Positions 52,304-60,671 are shown, counted from the stretch's first letter. The stretch is 64,000 nucleotides of DNA from Ornithinimicrobium avium (GCF_003351765.1 NZ_CP031229.1:1240001-1304000); one strand, 5' to 3'. Numbers and translations are program-made. Notes: generated from the letters alone by a model not told the origin.

Positions 52304-53319
52304 GCGCCCGCTGCCCGGAGGGCCACCTGAGCCGGTCGCTGGACTACTGCGACACGTGCGGGTCCCCCATGGCCGGCGCTCCCGCCTCCGCGCCCGCAGC
52401 AGCAGTGGGGACGGCGGTGCCTCAGCCGGGGGCGGCCGGGACCGAGGTCGACCTGGGTCCGGAGCCGCAGACCTGCCCGCACTGCGGGGCGCTCAACGTC
52501 GCCGACGCGCTCTTCTGCGAGGCGTGCGGCTACGACTTCACGACCGGGACGCCGCCGACGGGCTCGGGACCGCCGACGGAGGAGGAGCCGGAGACCGCGC
52601 AGGACTCCGAGGAGGTCGGGCAGGTCGAGGCCCCGGACGTGGTCGGACAGACCGAGCCCGCCGACGAGCCGGACGAACCGCGGGACGAACCGGAGCCGGC
52701 AGACACCCCGGATCAGGACCTGCCGGCACCGGACGAGGAGCCCGACCCCCGGGCGGGTGCCGTAGCGGACGAGGACCCGCAGCCCGAGGCCGAGCCCGGG
52801 CCCGACGTCGAGCCGGCCCTTCCGCCGCAGCCGGTCCCCCAGGAGGACCGGACCTCTCCCCCGCAGCACCGGGCACGCCATACCCCTCCCTCGCGCGAGC
52901 TCGCCCAGGCGTGGGTGGTGGAGCTGTGGGTCGACCCCGACTGGTATGCCGTGCAGCAGACCGCCGAGGACATCCCCAGCCCCGGCGTCCCGGACACCGT
53001 GCTGCTGACCCGCAGCAACGCGCTGATCGGGCGGCCCTCGGGCAGCCTGGGCGCACGGCCGGACGTCGACGCCGGCGTCGACAGCGCGGTCTCGCGCAGG
53101 CACGCGCAGCTGACGAGCGACGGTCGGCGGTGGTGGATCGAGGACCTGGGCAGCAGCAACGGAACGTTCGTCGGGACGGTCGGCGAGCCGCTCCCCTCCG
53201 CACCCCTGACCCCGGGCCAGCGGGTCGAGCTGGACCGGGACGACCGGGTCTACCTGGGCGCGTGGACGCGGCTGGTGCTCAGGCCGGCGACCGGCTCCGA
53301 GCAGCACGGCACCGGCTGA
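52300..53319 (+). CDS. Zinc-ribbon FHA domain protein I, last gene of the PknG operon
   Basis: 339 aa. Ribbon 1 CPEGHLSRSLDYCDTCGSPM and ribbon 2 CPHCGALNVADALFCEACGY are followed by a very acidic, Pro-rich linker (about residues 85-190). A C-terminal FHA domain has all ligand residues: IGRPSGS, SRRHAQLTSDG and DLGSSNGTFVGT. It should bind phosphothreonine peptides, very likely made by PknG. It parallels GarA, the FHA substrate of mycobacterial PknG, but no ETTS phospho-motif is visible. GTG overlaps the vWA stop. The paralogue at 59657 has one ribbon only. Confidence 0.93.
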   Translation: MSARCPEGHLSRSLDYCDTCGSPMAGAPASAPAAAVGTAVPQPGAAGTEVDLGPEPQTCPHCGALNVADALFCEACGYDFTTGTPPTGSGPPTEEEPETAQDSEEVGQVEAPDVVGQTEPADEPDEPRDEPEPADTPDQDLPAPDEEPDPRAGAVADEDPQPEAEPGPDVEPALPPQPVPQEDRTSPPQHRARHTPPSRELAQAWVVELWVDPDWYAVQQTAEDIPSPGVPDTVLLTRSNALIGRPSGSLGARPDVDAGVDSAVSRRHAQLTSDGRRWWIEDLGSSNGTFVGTVGEPLPSAPLTPGQRVELDRDDRVYLGAWTRLVLRPATGSEQHGTG

Positions 53320-53380
53320 GGGCGGCCTGCGGCGCGCCGCGGGGTTCCGCCGGGAGGGCCGGGGCGCCTAGAGTCGGGGC

Positions 53381-54379
53381 ATGTCCTCCGAGCAGACCGT
53401 CACGCACGGCCGCCCGCGCACCAACCGTGGACGGCTGCGCCGTTCCGGCCAGGCGCTGGTGCGCGTCGGTGCGCTGCTGCTCGCGATCTCCGTGGTGGTC
53501 CTGCTCGTGTCCGGGCTGACCACCCGCAGCCTGATCAACAACCTGCGCGACAACTCCGCCGAGCTGCTCGACGGCACCACGACGACCACTCTGTCGGCGG
53601 GTTCGGAGCGGACGCTGTACCTCACCGGCGGGCTCGTCGCCCCCGGCGAGAGCGCGCCGACCCCGGTCGACCAGGTCGTCTGCACGGTCGTCGGACCAGG
53701 CGGTGAGGTTCCGGTCAAGCACCTGTCCGACGAGGGCCGTCGGGTCGGTCTGGACAACCCGCTGGCGCGCTTCCAGGTGGTCGGCTCCTTCCGCGCCCAG
53801 GCTGCCGGGGAGCACACGATCGAGTGCACCGGCCGCGGCGTCGTCGTCGCGCCCGAGGTCAGTCCCGCGGACGGGCTGCTCCGCCTGGGCGGGCTCATGC
53901 TCGGCAGCATGGGCACCCTGGCCGGGGCGACGCTCCTGCTCATCGGCGGCGCGCTGCTGCTCGTGGTCCGGCACGGCACCGACGACCAGGAGGACGATGG
54001 GTATGTCGTGGGAGACGCCGGTGAGCCGCCCTCCGAGGGCGCCGAGGAGTGGTGGGAGGAGGAGGCGCACGGCCCGGCCGCGCTGCTCGAGCCGGACGAG
54101 GACAACCACGGCCGGCCCGCCGACCCGGACGACCGCGCCGACGAGGGCGCTGCCCCTGTCGGGCCGGACGAGGAGGCCGACCCGAGCGGCACGCCCGGCC
54201 CCGGGGCGGACGGGGACGGCTACGTCGAGCTGAGCGACGAGGAGCTGGCGGCCATGTCGGAGGAGGAGATCGCCGAGCTGCTCGCCGCCGGGGCCCTGGT
54301 CTTCGTCGACGACGAGGGCGGGATGTCGCACGAGGACGAGCCCTTCGACCAGGCCGCGACCCGTGACACCTACCGCTGA
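53381..54379 (+). CDS. Two-TM protein with extracellular Cys-pair domain
   Basis: 332 aa. TM1 (about residues 23-45, VRVGALLLAISVVVLLVSGL) leads to an external beta-rich domain with Cys in DQVVCTVVGPGG and AGEHTIECTGRG. TM2 (about residues 172-192, LAGATLLLIGGALLLVVR) is followed by a cytoplasmic tail of about 130 residues that is extremely acidic (EEWWEEEAHG, LSDEELAAMSEEEIAELLAA). The neighbour at 54450 has the same layout and the shared blocks C-TV-(S/G)P-G and G-HT(I/V)-C. Function unknown. It lies 61 bases behind the PknG operon and may belong to it. Confidence 0.75.
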   Translation: MSSEQTVTHGRPRTNRGRLRRSGQALVRVGALLLAISVVVLLVSGLTTRSLINNLRDNSAELLDGTTTTTLSAGSERTLYLTGGLVAPGESAPTPVDQVVCTVVGPGGEVPVKHLSDEGRRVGLDNPLARFQVVGSFRAQAAGEHTIECTGRGVVVAPEVSPADGLLRLGGLMLGSMGTLAGATLLLIGGALLLVVRHGTDDQEDDGYVVGDAGEPPSEGAEEWWEEEAHGPAALLEPDEDNHGRPADPDDRADEGAAPVGPDEEADPSGTPGPGADGDGYVELSDEELAAMSEEEIAELLAAGALVFVDDEGGMSHEDEPFDQAATRDTYR

Positions 54380-54449
54380 GCGGGGCCCGTCGTCCACAGG
54401 CACGCCGGGTCGGGTCCTGCAGCGTCGCCGGGGACGTTAGGTTGGTGCT

Positions 54450-55277
54450 GTGAGCATGCCACCCAGCGACTACGCGTACGGCCAGGCGGCGGTCCCCCCG
54501 CGCAAGAGCGCGATGACCACGCCGGGCAAGGTCCTCTTCTTCATCGGCCTCCTCCTGTCGATCGTCGCGGTCGCCGTCGCGGTATGGGGTGTCACCACCA
54601 CCGTGCGCACCGCCTCGACCATGCAGGCGGACGCGGTCCAGGTGCAGGCCGGTGAGCCGGTGACCGTGCCGATGCAGACCGACCACGTGCGGCTGGTCCT
54701 GGCGGACACGGGTGACCATCCCAGCTGCACGGTGACCTCGCCGGACGGCACCGAGCTGCCGCTCACCCAGGACCCGGCCTTCGACGCCGCCGGCAGCCAG
54801 GGGGTGACCGTGGTCGGCACCTTCACCGCGGAGCAGGACGGCGACCACACGGTCAGCTGCGACGCTGCCGCGATGGTCAGCCCGTCCCTCGGCCTCGACG
54901 ACGTCACCGGCATCGTCGCGGCCGGCATCGCCTTTCTCGCGCTCTTCCCGCTGGTGCTGCTGACGCTCGTCGGCCTGATCCTGTGGCTCGTGGGCCGCAG
55001 CAGGGACAAGAAGGCGGCCCTGGCGGCCAGCGGCTACCCGGGGCCGGGGGGCTACGGCGGCCCCGGTGCCCCCGGCTACGGCGCGCAGGGCGGGGGGTAT
55101 GGCTCCGCGGAGCAGTCCTACGGCTCCGGCCAGCCCCCGTACGGCACGCCCCAGGACCCGCCGCCCCCGCCCGGCTCGGGCGGCTGGCAGTCCGCACCGC
55201 CTCCCCCGCCGCCCCGGTCCGACCCGTACGCCGCGCCGCAGGACCACCCCGACGCGGACGGCGACGAGCGCCGCTGA
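54450..55277 (+). CDS. Two-TM protein with extracellular Cys-pair domain and Gly/Tyr/Pro-rich tail
   Basis: 275 aa. TM1 (about residues 28-50) leads to an external beta domain (HPSCTVTSPDGTELPLTQ and QGVTVVGTFTAEQDGDHTVS, then the second Cys). TM2 (about 154-178, FLALFPLVLLTLVGLILWLV) is followed by a Gly/Tyr/Pro-rich tail (PGGYGGPGAPGYGAQGGGYG) ending in a Pro run. A likely paralogue of 53381. The tail is a low-complexity, phase-separation-like sequence. GTG 54450 is used; ATG 54456 is possible. The 46-base gap to the convergent YihY gene has a 12-base GC palindrome at 55306-55317 that may aid termination. Confidence 0.75.
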   Translation: MSMPPSDYAYGQAAVPPRKSAMTTPGKVLFFIGLLLSIVAVAVAVWGVTTTVRTASTMQADAVQVQAGEPVTVPMQTDHVRLVLADTGDHPSCTVTSPDGTELPLTQDPAFDAAGSQGVTVVGTFTAEQDGDHTVSCDAAAMVSPSLGLDDVTGIVAAGIAFLALFPLVLLTLVGLILWLVGRSRDKKAALAASGYPGPGGYGGPGAPGYGAQGGGYGSAEQSYGSGQPPYGTPQDPPPPPGSGGWQSAPPPPPPRSDPYAAPQDHPDADGDERR

Positions 55278-55323
55278 CGCGACGGCGGCATCCTGCACGA
55301 GCGTTCGGCCCGGGCCGGAGCCT

Positions 55324-56373
55324 TCAGGCGGGACCCTCGTTCTCGCCGGCCTGCCCGCCAGTCTCGTCCGGCGGACGCTCGGTCGGCTCGTCCGGTGGCC
55401 CCAACGGGTGGTCGAAGGTCACCTCGACGTCCTGGTAGTCCTTGATCTGTGTCGACACCGCCGCGTCGCGGTAGGTCTGCAGGTCCGCCTCGGTGAGCGA
55501 CACCGAGGTGGTGAACGGCCCCAGCAGCGCCCGCGGCCACAGGCGCTTGACCAGCACCACGTTGACCTCCACGGCGAAGACCACCAGCTGGGCCGCGACG
55601 AAGATGAACACGAGCAGGCCCAGCACCACCGCGAACACCCCGTACGTGTCGTTGGTGCGCGAGACGATCTGGTTGGCGTAGGTGATCCCGAAGCGCTGGA
55701 GCAGCAGCCACCCGACGGCGGCGACGAAGGCACCGGGCAGCGCCTGGGAGAAGTTCAGCGGATAGCTCGTCCCCACCCACATCCCGAGGCTGAACACCAG
55801 GACCGCGACGACGAAGCTGATCGCCACCACCACGTAGGGCACGACCCGTCGCAGCTCCACCCCGTAGGCGCCGGCCTCGGTGGTCAGCACCGTGCCGACG
55901 GTGGTGCCGACGAGCATCAGCCCGGCGATCGCGATGAGCGGCAGCGCCCTGATCGGCGAGCGGATCGGGTCGGGCCGCTGGTGGCGGGGCACGGCCCAGC
56001 AGATGTTCATCATGTGCAGCGTGGCCTGCGAGGCGCGCACGGCCGCCCACACCGCCACCAGCGCCCCGACCACCAGCGCGGTCGTGCTGCCGCCGAAGCC
56101 CTCCCGGCTGATCTGGGTGCCGATGACGGGGAACTGCCCGACCGCCGTGGACATGATCTGCCGGCGCAGCTCGGGCTGATCCTCCAGGACGAAGCCGAGC
56201 GCCGAGGTCAGCAGCATCATCATCGGGAACAGCGCCAGGAACCCGTAGTAGGTGATGAGCACCGAGAGGTAGACCCCGTGGTCGTCGAAGAACTTGAACA
56301 CGACCGCCACCGGGACGCCCAGCCACGGACGGCGGCGCTGCAGCTCGTCGATCCGGCGCGGCAGGGCGTTCAC
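55324..56373 (-). CDS. YihY/BrkB family inner-membrane protein
   Basis: 349 aa. Six TM helices in the YihY order, with the family blocks LSVLITYYGFLALFPMMMLL, ASQATLHMMNICWAVPRHQR, GTSYPLNFSQALPGAFVAAV and FAVVLGLLVFIFVAAQLVVF. A long acidic, Pro-rich C-terminal tail lies in the cytoplasm. Function unknown; once misnamed RNase BN. GTG 56373 has GAGGAGG 9 bases upstream. Single gene. Confidence 0.92.
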   Translation of the reverse strand: MNALPRRIDELQRRRPWLGVPVAVVFKFFDDHGVYLSVLITYYGFLALFPMMMLLTSALGFVLEDQPELRRQIMSTAVGQFPVIGTQISREGFGGSTTALVVGALVAVWAAVRASQATLHMMNICWAVPRHQRPDPIRSPIRALPLIAIAGLMLVGTTVGTVLTTEAGAYGVELRRVVPYVVVAISFVVAVLVFSLGMWVGTSYPLNFSQALPGAFVAAVGWLLLQRFGITYANQIVSRTNDTYGVFAVVLGLLVFIFVAAQLVVFAVEVNVVLVKRLWPRALLGPFTTSVSLTEADLQTYRDAAVSTQIKDYQDVEVTFDHPLGPPDEPTERPPDETGGQAGENEGPA

Positions 56374-56490
56374 GCTTCGGGCCTCCTCAGGTCAGATGGT
56401 CCCGATTGTGTCGCACCGGCGCCCCGGTCCCCGGGACGACGCGGCGGTATGCCGTGCGCCGGCACAGCGGGCGCCGCCCCCTGGCGCACC

Positions 56491-56898
56491 TCAGGCCCGC
56501 TGGTGGAAGGGCCGCTCCCCCAGCACCGGCAGCTCCACGAAGTCCTCGCACGCGCCGGTGCGGGCGAGCACCCAGCGGATCGGCTGAGGCATCCGGGCGA
56601 TCCCCTCCTGCGTGGTGAGGGAGCGCGGCGGGCCGAGCGCCAGCATGGAACGGCCCTGGTGCATCCGGCACCCGCCCGCGGCGCGCACGTTCTTCAGCCA
56701 CTGCACGTCGGGGCCGTAGGTGAGCGCGATGGTCACCAGCTCACCGTGCCGGAAGGCGAACATCGGGGTGCGCCGGACGGTGCCGCTGCGGCGGCCGACG
56801 TGCTCGAGCTCGACGAACCAGCCGTGCCCGGCCAGGTGGACGGTGAGCGGGTTGACGAACCGCCGCACGTAGGGCGTGAGGGCGACCGGGGCGGGCAT
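56491..56898 (-). CDS. DUF385/deazaflavin-dependent nitroreductase-like protein
   Basis: 135 aa. The split beta-barrel family of F420-binding proteins (DUF385/Ddn) is recognised by ELEHVGRRSGTVRRTPMFAF, LVTIALTYGPDVQWLKNVRA and GGCRMHQGRS. Members reduce substrates with F420H2 or only bind the cofactor. The start is ATG 56898, overlapping the stop of the upstream SDR gene by one base (TGATG). The two oxidoreductases are therefore co-translated and may share a substrate pathway. Confidence 0.85.
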   Translation of the reverse strand: MPAPVALTPYVRRFVNPLTVHLAGHGWFVELEHVGRRSGTVRRTPMFAFRHGELVTIALTYGPDVQWLKNVRAAGGCRMHQGRSMLALGPPRSLTTQEGIARMPQPIRWVLARTGACEDFVELPVLGERPFHQRA

Positions 56899-57818
56899 CA
56901 GGGCGAGTCCGCGCCGCCGTTGACGTTGAGCGTCTCGCCGATCACGTAGGAGCTCTCGGGCGAGGCGAGGAAGACGTAGGCCGGGGCCAGCTCGACCGGC
57001 TGCGCCGCGCGCCCGATCGGCTGCCCCTGCCCGAACGTGGGCAGCTTTTTCTTGGGCTGGCCCTCGGCCACCTGCAGCGGCGTCCAGACGGGCCCCGGGG
57101 CGACCGCGTTGACGCGCACACCCTCGGGCGCCAGCTGCTTGGCCAGGCCCTTGGCGAAGGTGTTGATCGCCGCCTTGGTCATCGCGTAGTCCAGCAGCGT
57201 CTCGCTGGGGCTGTAGGCCTGGACCGAGGTCGACATGACGATCGTCGACCCGGGCTGCAGGTGCGGCACCGCGGCCCGGCAGATCCAGAACATCGCGTAG
57301 ATGTTGGTCCTGACGGTGTTGTCGAACTGCTCGTCGCTGATGTCGACGATCGCCTCGGACCATGTCTGGCGCCCGGCGTTGACCACGAGCGCGTCGAGCC
57401 CGCCGAGACCCTCCACCGCCTTCGCCACGATCGCGTCGCAGGCTTCGCGCTCGCGCAGGTCGGCGGGGATCCGCACGCAGGTGCGGCCCTCCGCCTCGAC
57501 CAGCCCGGCGACCAGGTCCGCGTCCTCCTCCTCCTCGGGCAGGTAGTTGATCGCCACGTCCGCGCCCTCCCGGGCGTACGCGATCGCCACCGCCCCGCCG
57601 ATACCGGAGTCGCCGCCGGTGATCAGTGCGCGGCGGCCCTCCAGCCGACCGGTCCCCCTGTACGAGGTCTGTCCCCGGTCGGTCGTGGGCATCAGCTCGG
57701 CGTCCAGGCCGGGCTTGGGCTGGTGCTGCACCGGTGGGGTGATGTCCGGGTGACGGGTCACCGGGTCGTCGAAGGTCAGCTGGTCCTTGTGCTGCGTCGT
57801 GTCGTCCTGGGAGGCCAT
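56898..57818 (-). CDS. Short-chain dehydrogenase/reductase (extended N-terminus, YghA/YhdF-like)
   Basis: 306 aa. A hydrophilic N-terminal extension of about 55 residues is followed by a classical SDR. It has the NAD(P) motif ALITGGDSGIGGAVAIAYAR, NAGRQ, the catalytic Ser in MSTSVQAYSPSETLL and YxxxK in DYAMTKAAINTFAKGL, then VAPGPVWTPL. The N-terminal extension and GGDSGIG motif are those of general stress SDRs such as YghA and YhdF. The preferred substrate is unknown. ATG 57818 has GGAGG very close. First gene of a two-gene unit with the DUF385 gene, divergent from the satellite operon at 57952. Confidence 0.92.
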   Translation of the reverse strand: MASQDDTTQHKDQLTFDDPVTRHPDITPPVQHQPKPGLDAELMPTTDRGQTSYRGTGRLEGRRALITGGDSGIGGAVAIAYAREGADVAINYLPEEEEDADLVAGLVEAEGRTCVRIPADLREREACDAIVAKAVEGLGGLDALVVNAGRQTWSEAIVDISDEQFDNTVRTNIYAMFWICRAAVPHLQPGSTIVMSTSVQAYSPSETLLDYAMTKAAINTFAKGLAKQLAPEGVRVNAVAPGPVWTPLQVAEGQPKKKLPTFGQGQPIGRAAQPVELAPAYVFLASPESSYVIGETLNVNGGADSP

Positions 57819-57951
57819 GCCTCCACGAGACCACCCCGCTCCCGCGAGCGCATCCCGAGCCCGCCCCGGGCACCGACCCGCCCCACGTAGGGTGGGGCCG
57901 GGGTCCGCACGAACGACAGACCACACCCTGCCGACCGGAGGCACCGACGAC

Positions 57952-58554
57952 ATGGAGCAGCCCCACCACGGGTCGCCGACCCACGACGACCAGGAGGCCC
58001 CGCTCGACGCCGACCACCTGCGGCGCGCCCTCGACGAGCAGGGCGGCCTGCTCACCGGCCCCGACGTCTCCGACGTGGTGCGGGCCCGTGTGCGCCGGGT
58101 GCTGGACAGCACGCGGGACCTGCTCGAGCTCTCCGCCGAGGAGCCCGTCCGCGAGGTCGCCGGCCGCGCCGTGGCCTGGGTCGCGGAGTCGGTCGGCGCC
58201 TTCCAGCGCCTGCCGCGCGCGTTCGCCAGCGGGCACGCGGTCCTCGGCGAGCACGCCCCGCTGCTGCGCACCGTGGACCAGCTGGACCTGCTCGGCCTGA
58301 CGCTGGACCGGGCCTACGACGGCGCCCGCCGCGGCGACGGGCAGGCCGTGCGCGGCCAGCTGGACGTGCTCCTCGAGCGGTTCCCCGCGCGCACCCGGCC
58401 GGCCTCGCTGGCCGAGCCCGTCGGCATCTGCCCCGAGGACCTCGACGACGGCGTCGTCCACGACCACGGGCTGGAGGTGGGCGAGGACGGCATACCCCGG
58501 CTGCCGGTCCCCGACCAGCCCGACCCCGACCACGAGACCCAGGAGGTCGGGTGA
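57952..58554 (+). CDS. Helical protein B' of the satellite operon
   Basis: 200 aa. It matches the protein at 41401 in LLTGPDVSDVVRARVRRVLD, ESVGAFQRLPRAFA and VDQLDLLGLTLDRAYDGARR. It has an acidic N-terminus and an acidic, Asp/His-rich tail, and no TM or Cys motifs. First gene of a three-gene set (B', F', FHA') that mirrors the PknG operon without kinase, phosphatase or vWA. CGGAGG precedes ATG 57952 by about 10 bases. The stop overlaps the next GTG (GTGA). Confidence 0.82.
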   Translation: MEQPHHGSPTHDDQEAPLDADHLRRALDEQGGLLTGPDVSDVVRARVRRVLDSTRDLLELSAEEPVREVAGRAVAWVAESVGAFQRLPRAFASGHAVLGEHAPLLRTVDQLDLLGLTLDRAYDGARRGDGQAVRGQLDVLLERFPARTRPASLAEPVGICPEDLDDGVVHDHGLEVGEDGIPRLPVPDQPDPDHETQEVG

Positions 58555-59660
58555 GCAGGTATGCCGTCGCCCCGCCCCCGCCGGTGGAGCCGGGACTGCT
58601 GCCCCCGGACGACGCGACCGACCGCTACCTCTCCGAGCTGGCGCGGTGGCGGCTGCGCCGCGAGCACGAGCTGCGGGCGCTGGACGAGCTGACCCGCAGC
58701 CACCCCGAGCGCACCGCGCTGGAGGCCGACCTCACCTCCTCGATGACGCTCTTCCACGCCGTCGCCCAGCGCCACGACCTGCTGCTCGCCACCTGGGAGG
58801 ACGTCCACGGCGGCGGGGGCGAGCGCGAGTGGGTGGCCCAGCTGATCTGGGGGATGCTCGAGCTGCCCGACGGCGACGCCGAGGCGCTCGCGGTGAGCCT
58901 GCCGGACGCCCTGCGGCTCTCCGACGTCCTGGCGGGGTCGTTGCGGGCCCGCGTCGACCCAGACGGCGAGGCGGACCCGGGCGAGCGGCTGGCCGGGCTT
59001 GAGATGGACCTGGAGCGGCTCCGCCAGGTCCTGGCCGAGCACGACGGCGCCGCCGCGCACGACCTGGCCGGGGCGCTGGACGCGCTCGATGCACAGGTGG
59101 CAGCCCTCCACGGGCAGGACGAGCCGGCCATCGCCGACATCGGCGCGGCCGAGTCCGCCCTCGCGGCGGTGGACCGCGAGCTCATCGTCACCGCCGCGAG
59201 CCACGCCCACGCGCACGCCGACCGGGACCAGGCGCAGGCCGAGCGCGCGCACCTGGTCGCCCGCGGCGAGGCCGTGCGCAGCCTGGCCCAGCGGGTGCTG
59301 AACGACCTGCGGCCGGCCCCCCGACTCGGCATACCCGACGTCACGGCACTGGGCGGGGTGCCGGAGGAGGACGGCGCGCTGGAGGCCTACGTCGTCAACC
59401 TGGAACGCGTGGGCAGGGCGCTGGACCAGGCGCACGCGACCTACTCCGCGGCGCTGGCGGAGTATGCCGACCTCGCCGACCGCGCCGAGCGGCTCGCCAA
59501 GACGCTCGCCGGCTGCGGGGCGCCGACCAGCGTCGACCTGGCCGGGATGCTCACCGCGGCCAAGGAGTCGCTGCACACGAAGCCGGCCGACATCCAGCGG
59601 GCCTCGGCGCTGATCGCCGCCCAGGAGGCCTACCTCGCCCAGCTGAGGCCGGACGCGTGA
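58551..59660 (+). CDS. Helical protein F' of the satellite operon
   Basis: 369 aa. It has the same blocks as the protein at 46359: YAVAPPPP, RWRLRREHELRALDEL, LLATWEDV, LIWGMLELP, ALAVSLPDALRLSDVLAGSL, DRELIVTAASHAHAHADRDQ, ARGEAVRSLAQRV and PAPRLGIPDVTALGGVP. Helical throughout, no TM. It is joined by GTGA overlaps to the genes before and after. Likely a scaffold; function unknown. Confidence 0.85.
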   Translation: MSRYAVAPPPPVEPGLLPPDDATDRYLSELARWRLRREHELRALDELTRSHPERTALEADLTSSMTLFHAVAQRHDLLLATWEDVHGGGGEREWVAQLIWGMLELPDGDAEALAVSLPDALRLSDVLAGSLRARVDPDGEADPGERLAGLEMDLERLRQVLAEHDGAAAHDLAGALDALDAQVAALHGQDEPAIADIGAAESALAAVDRELIVTAASHAHAHADRDQAQAERAHLVARGEAVRSLAQRVLNDLRPAPRLGIPDVTALGGVPEEDGALEAYVVNLERVGRALDQAHATYSAALAEYADLADRAERLAKTLAGCGAPTSVDLAGMLTAAKESLHTKPADIQRASALIAAQEAYLAQLRPDA

Positions 59661-60538
59661 ACGCCGAGGAGGACGAGCGCGGCCACCGGGTCGAGCCGGC
59701 GCGCGACGTCGAGCCGGCGCGCGGGGCCCACGACGGCGCGACCGAGGTGCGCGAGTGCCCGAACTGCCACGCGACCTCGGTGGGGGACGTGGCGTTCTGC
59801 GGGTCGTGCGGCTACGACTTCGTGACCGGCTCCTCGCCGATGGGCGCCCCTGGACCGGAGGCCGCCGACGAGGGCGGCGCCGTCCCGTCGGACGACGGGG
59901 ACGACTCCGATGAGCCGGCCGAGCCGCTGGCCACCTCGCTGCAGGCCGCCGAGCCGCTGGAGGCCTCCATCGACCCGCGGCGCGACGCCGACGACATCGA
60001 GCTGCCCACGACCGCCGAGGAGCTCGGGCTGGACGAGGCCGACCTCGAGCGTCGACCGACGGTCCCGCCGCCCACGCCCCCGCCGTCGGGGCAGGCGCAC
60101 GAGGCGCACGAACGGCCCGCCCACCGGCCGCCCTCGCGCGAGCGGGACAGCGGCTGGGTGGCCGAGCTCTGGGTCGACCACGCCTGGGCCGCCACCCGGG
60201 ACTCCGACCAGCCGGTGCCGGACGCCGGCCCGCCCGAGGTGGTGCGGCTGACCACGGACAACCTGATCGTGGGCCGCACCAATCTCGAGCGGGGCCTGCA
60301 CCCCGACCTCGACGCGGGCACCGACGCCGGGGTGTCGGTGCGCCACGTCCAGCTCACCAGCGACGGGCACCGCTGGTGGGTCGAGGACCTGGACACCGCC
60401 AACGGCACCTACGTCGGGACGGTGGGCGAGCCGCTGCCGACCGAGCCCCTCGGCCAGGGCGTGCGGGTCGAGGTCGACGAGGACGACCGGGTCTTCCTGG
60501 GCGGCTGGACCCGGCTGGTGCTGCGGCGCGAGGGCTGA
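59657..60538 (+). CDS. Zinc-ribbon FHA domain protein I' of the satellite operon
   Basis: 293 aa. A single zinc ribbon, CPNCHATSVGDVAFCGSCGY, an acidic linker and a C-terminal FHA domain (IVGRTNLERG, SVRHVQLTSDG, DTANGTYVGT). The region before the FHA domain (WVAELWVDHAWAATRDS) matches WVVELWVDPDWYAVQQT in the paralogue at 52300. Compared with that protein it has lost the first ribbon, the one shared with PknG and PP2C. The FHA pocket residues (Gly-Arg, Ser, His, Asn-Gly) are kept, so phosphothreonine binding is expected. It is convergent with the histidine kinase. Confidence 0.92.
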   Translation: MNAEEDERGHRVEPARDVEPARGAHDGATEVRECPNCHATSVGDVAFCGSCGYDFVTGSSPMGAPGPEAADEGGAVPSDDGDDSDEPAEPLATSLQAAEPLEASIDPRRDADDIELPTTAEELGLDEADLERRPTVPPPTPPPSGQAHEAHERPAHRPPSRERDSGWVAELWVDHAWAATRDSDQPVPDAGPPEVVRLTTDNLIVGRTNLERGLHPDLDAGTDAGVSVRHVQLTSDGHRWWVEDLDTANGTYVGTVGEPLPTEPLGQGVRVEVDEDDRVFLGGWTRLVLRREG

Positions 60539-60604
60539 GCCTGCTCCCGGCGCCGGGCCGGCCCGGGCGCCGAGCCGGCCCCAGCGCTGGGCCAGCCCCC
60601 GCCA

Positions 60605-60671
60605 GACAGACAACGTCCTGCACCGCAGACAGCGTTGCCGACACTGCCTGTGGTGCAGGACGTTGTCTGTC
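60605..60671. repeat. Compound long hairpin between convergent genes
   Basis: A perfect 20-bp stem (60605-60624 with 60652-60671) surrounds a 27-base loop. Inside the loop, 60626-60632 pairs with 60644-60650 at 6 of 7 positions. It occupies most of the 135-base gap between the FHA' gene and the histidine kinase, both of which end there. It probably terminates both. Its arms are only moderately GC-rich, unusual for this genome. Confidence 0.7.

Noticed and set aside
40161..53319. Classical tellurite resistance operon (TerB/C/D/Z)
   Set aside because: TelA and a vWA protein are present, but no TerC or TerD-type protein is seen; the kinase is of PknG type.
52300..53319. Calling the FHA protein GarA/OdhI
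   Set aside because: It lacks the short GarA form and a visible ETTS phosphorylation motif, and it has zinc ribbons and a long acidic linker; only the FHA domain is shared.
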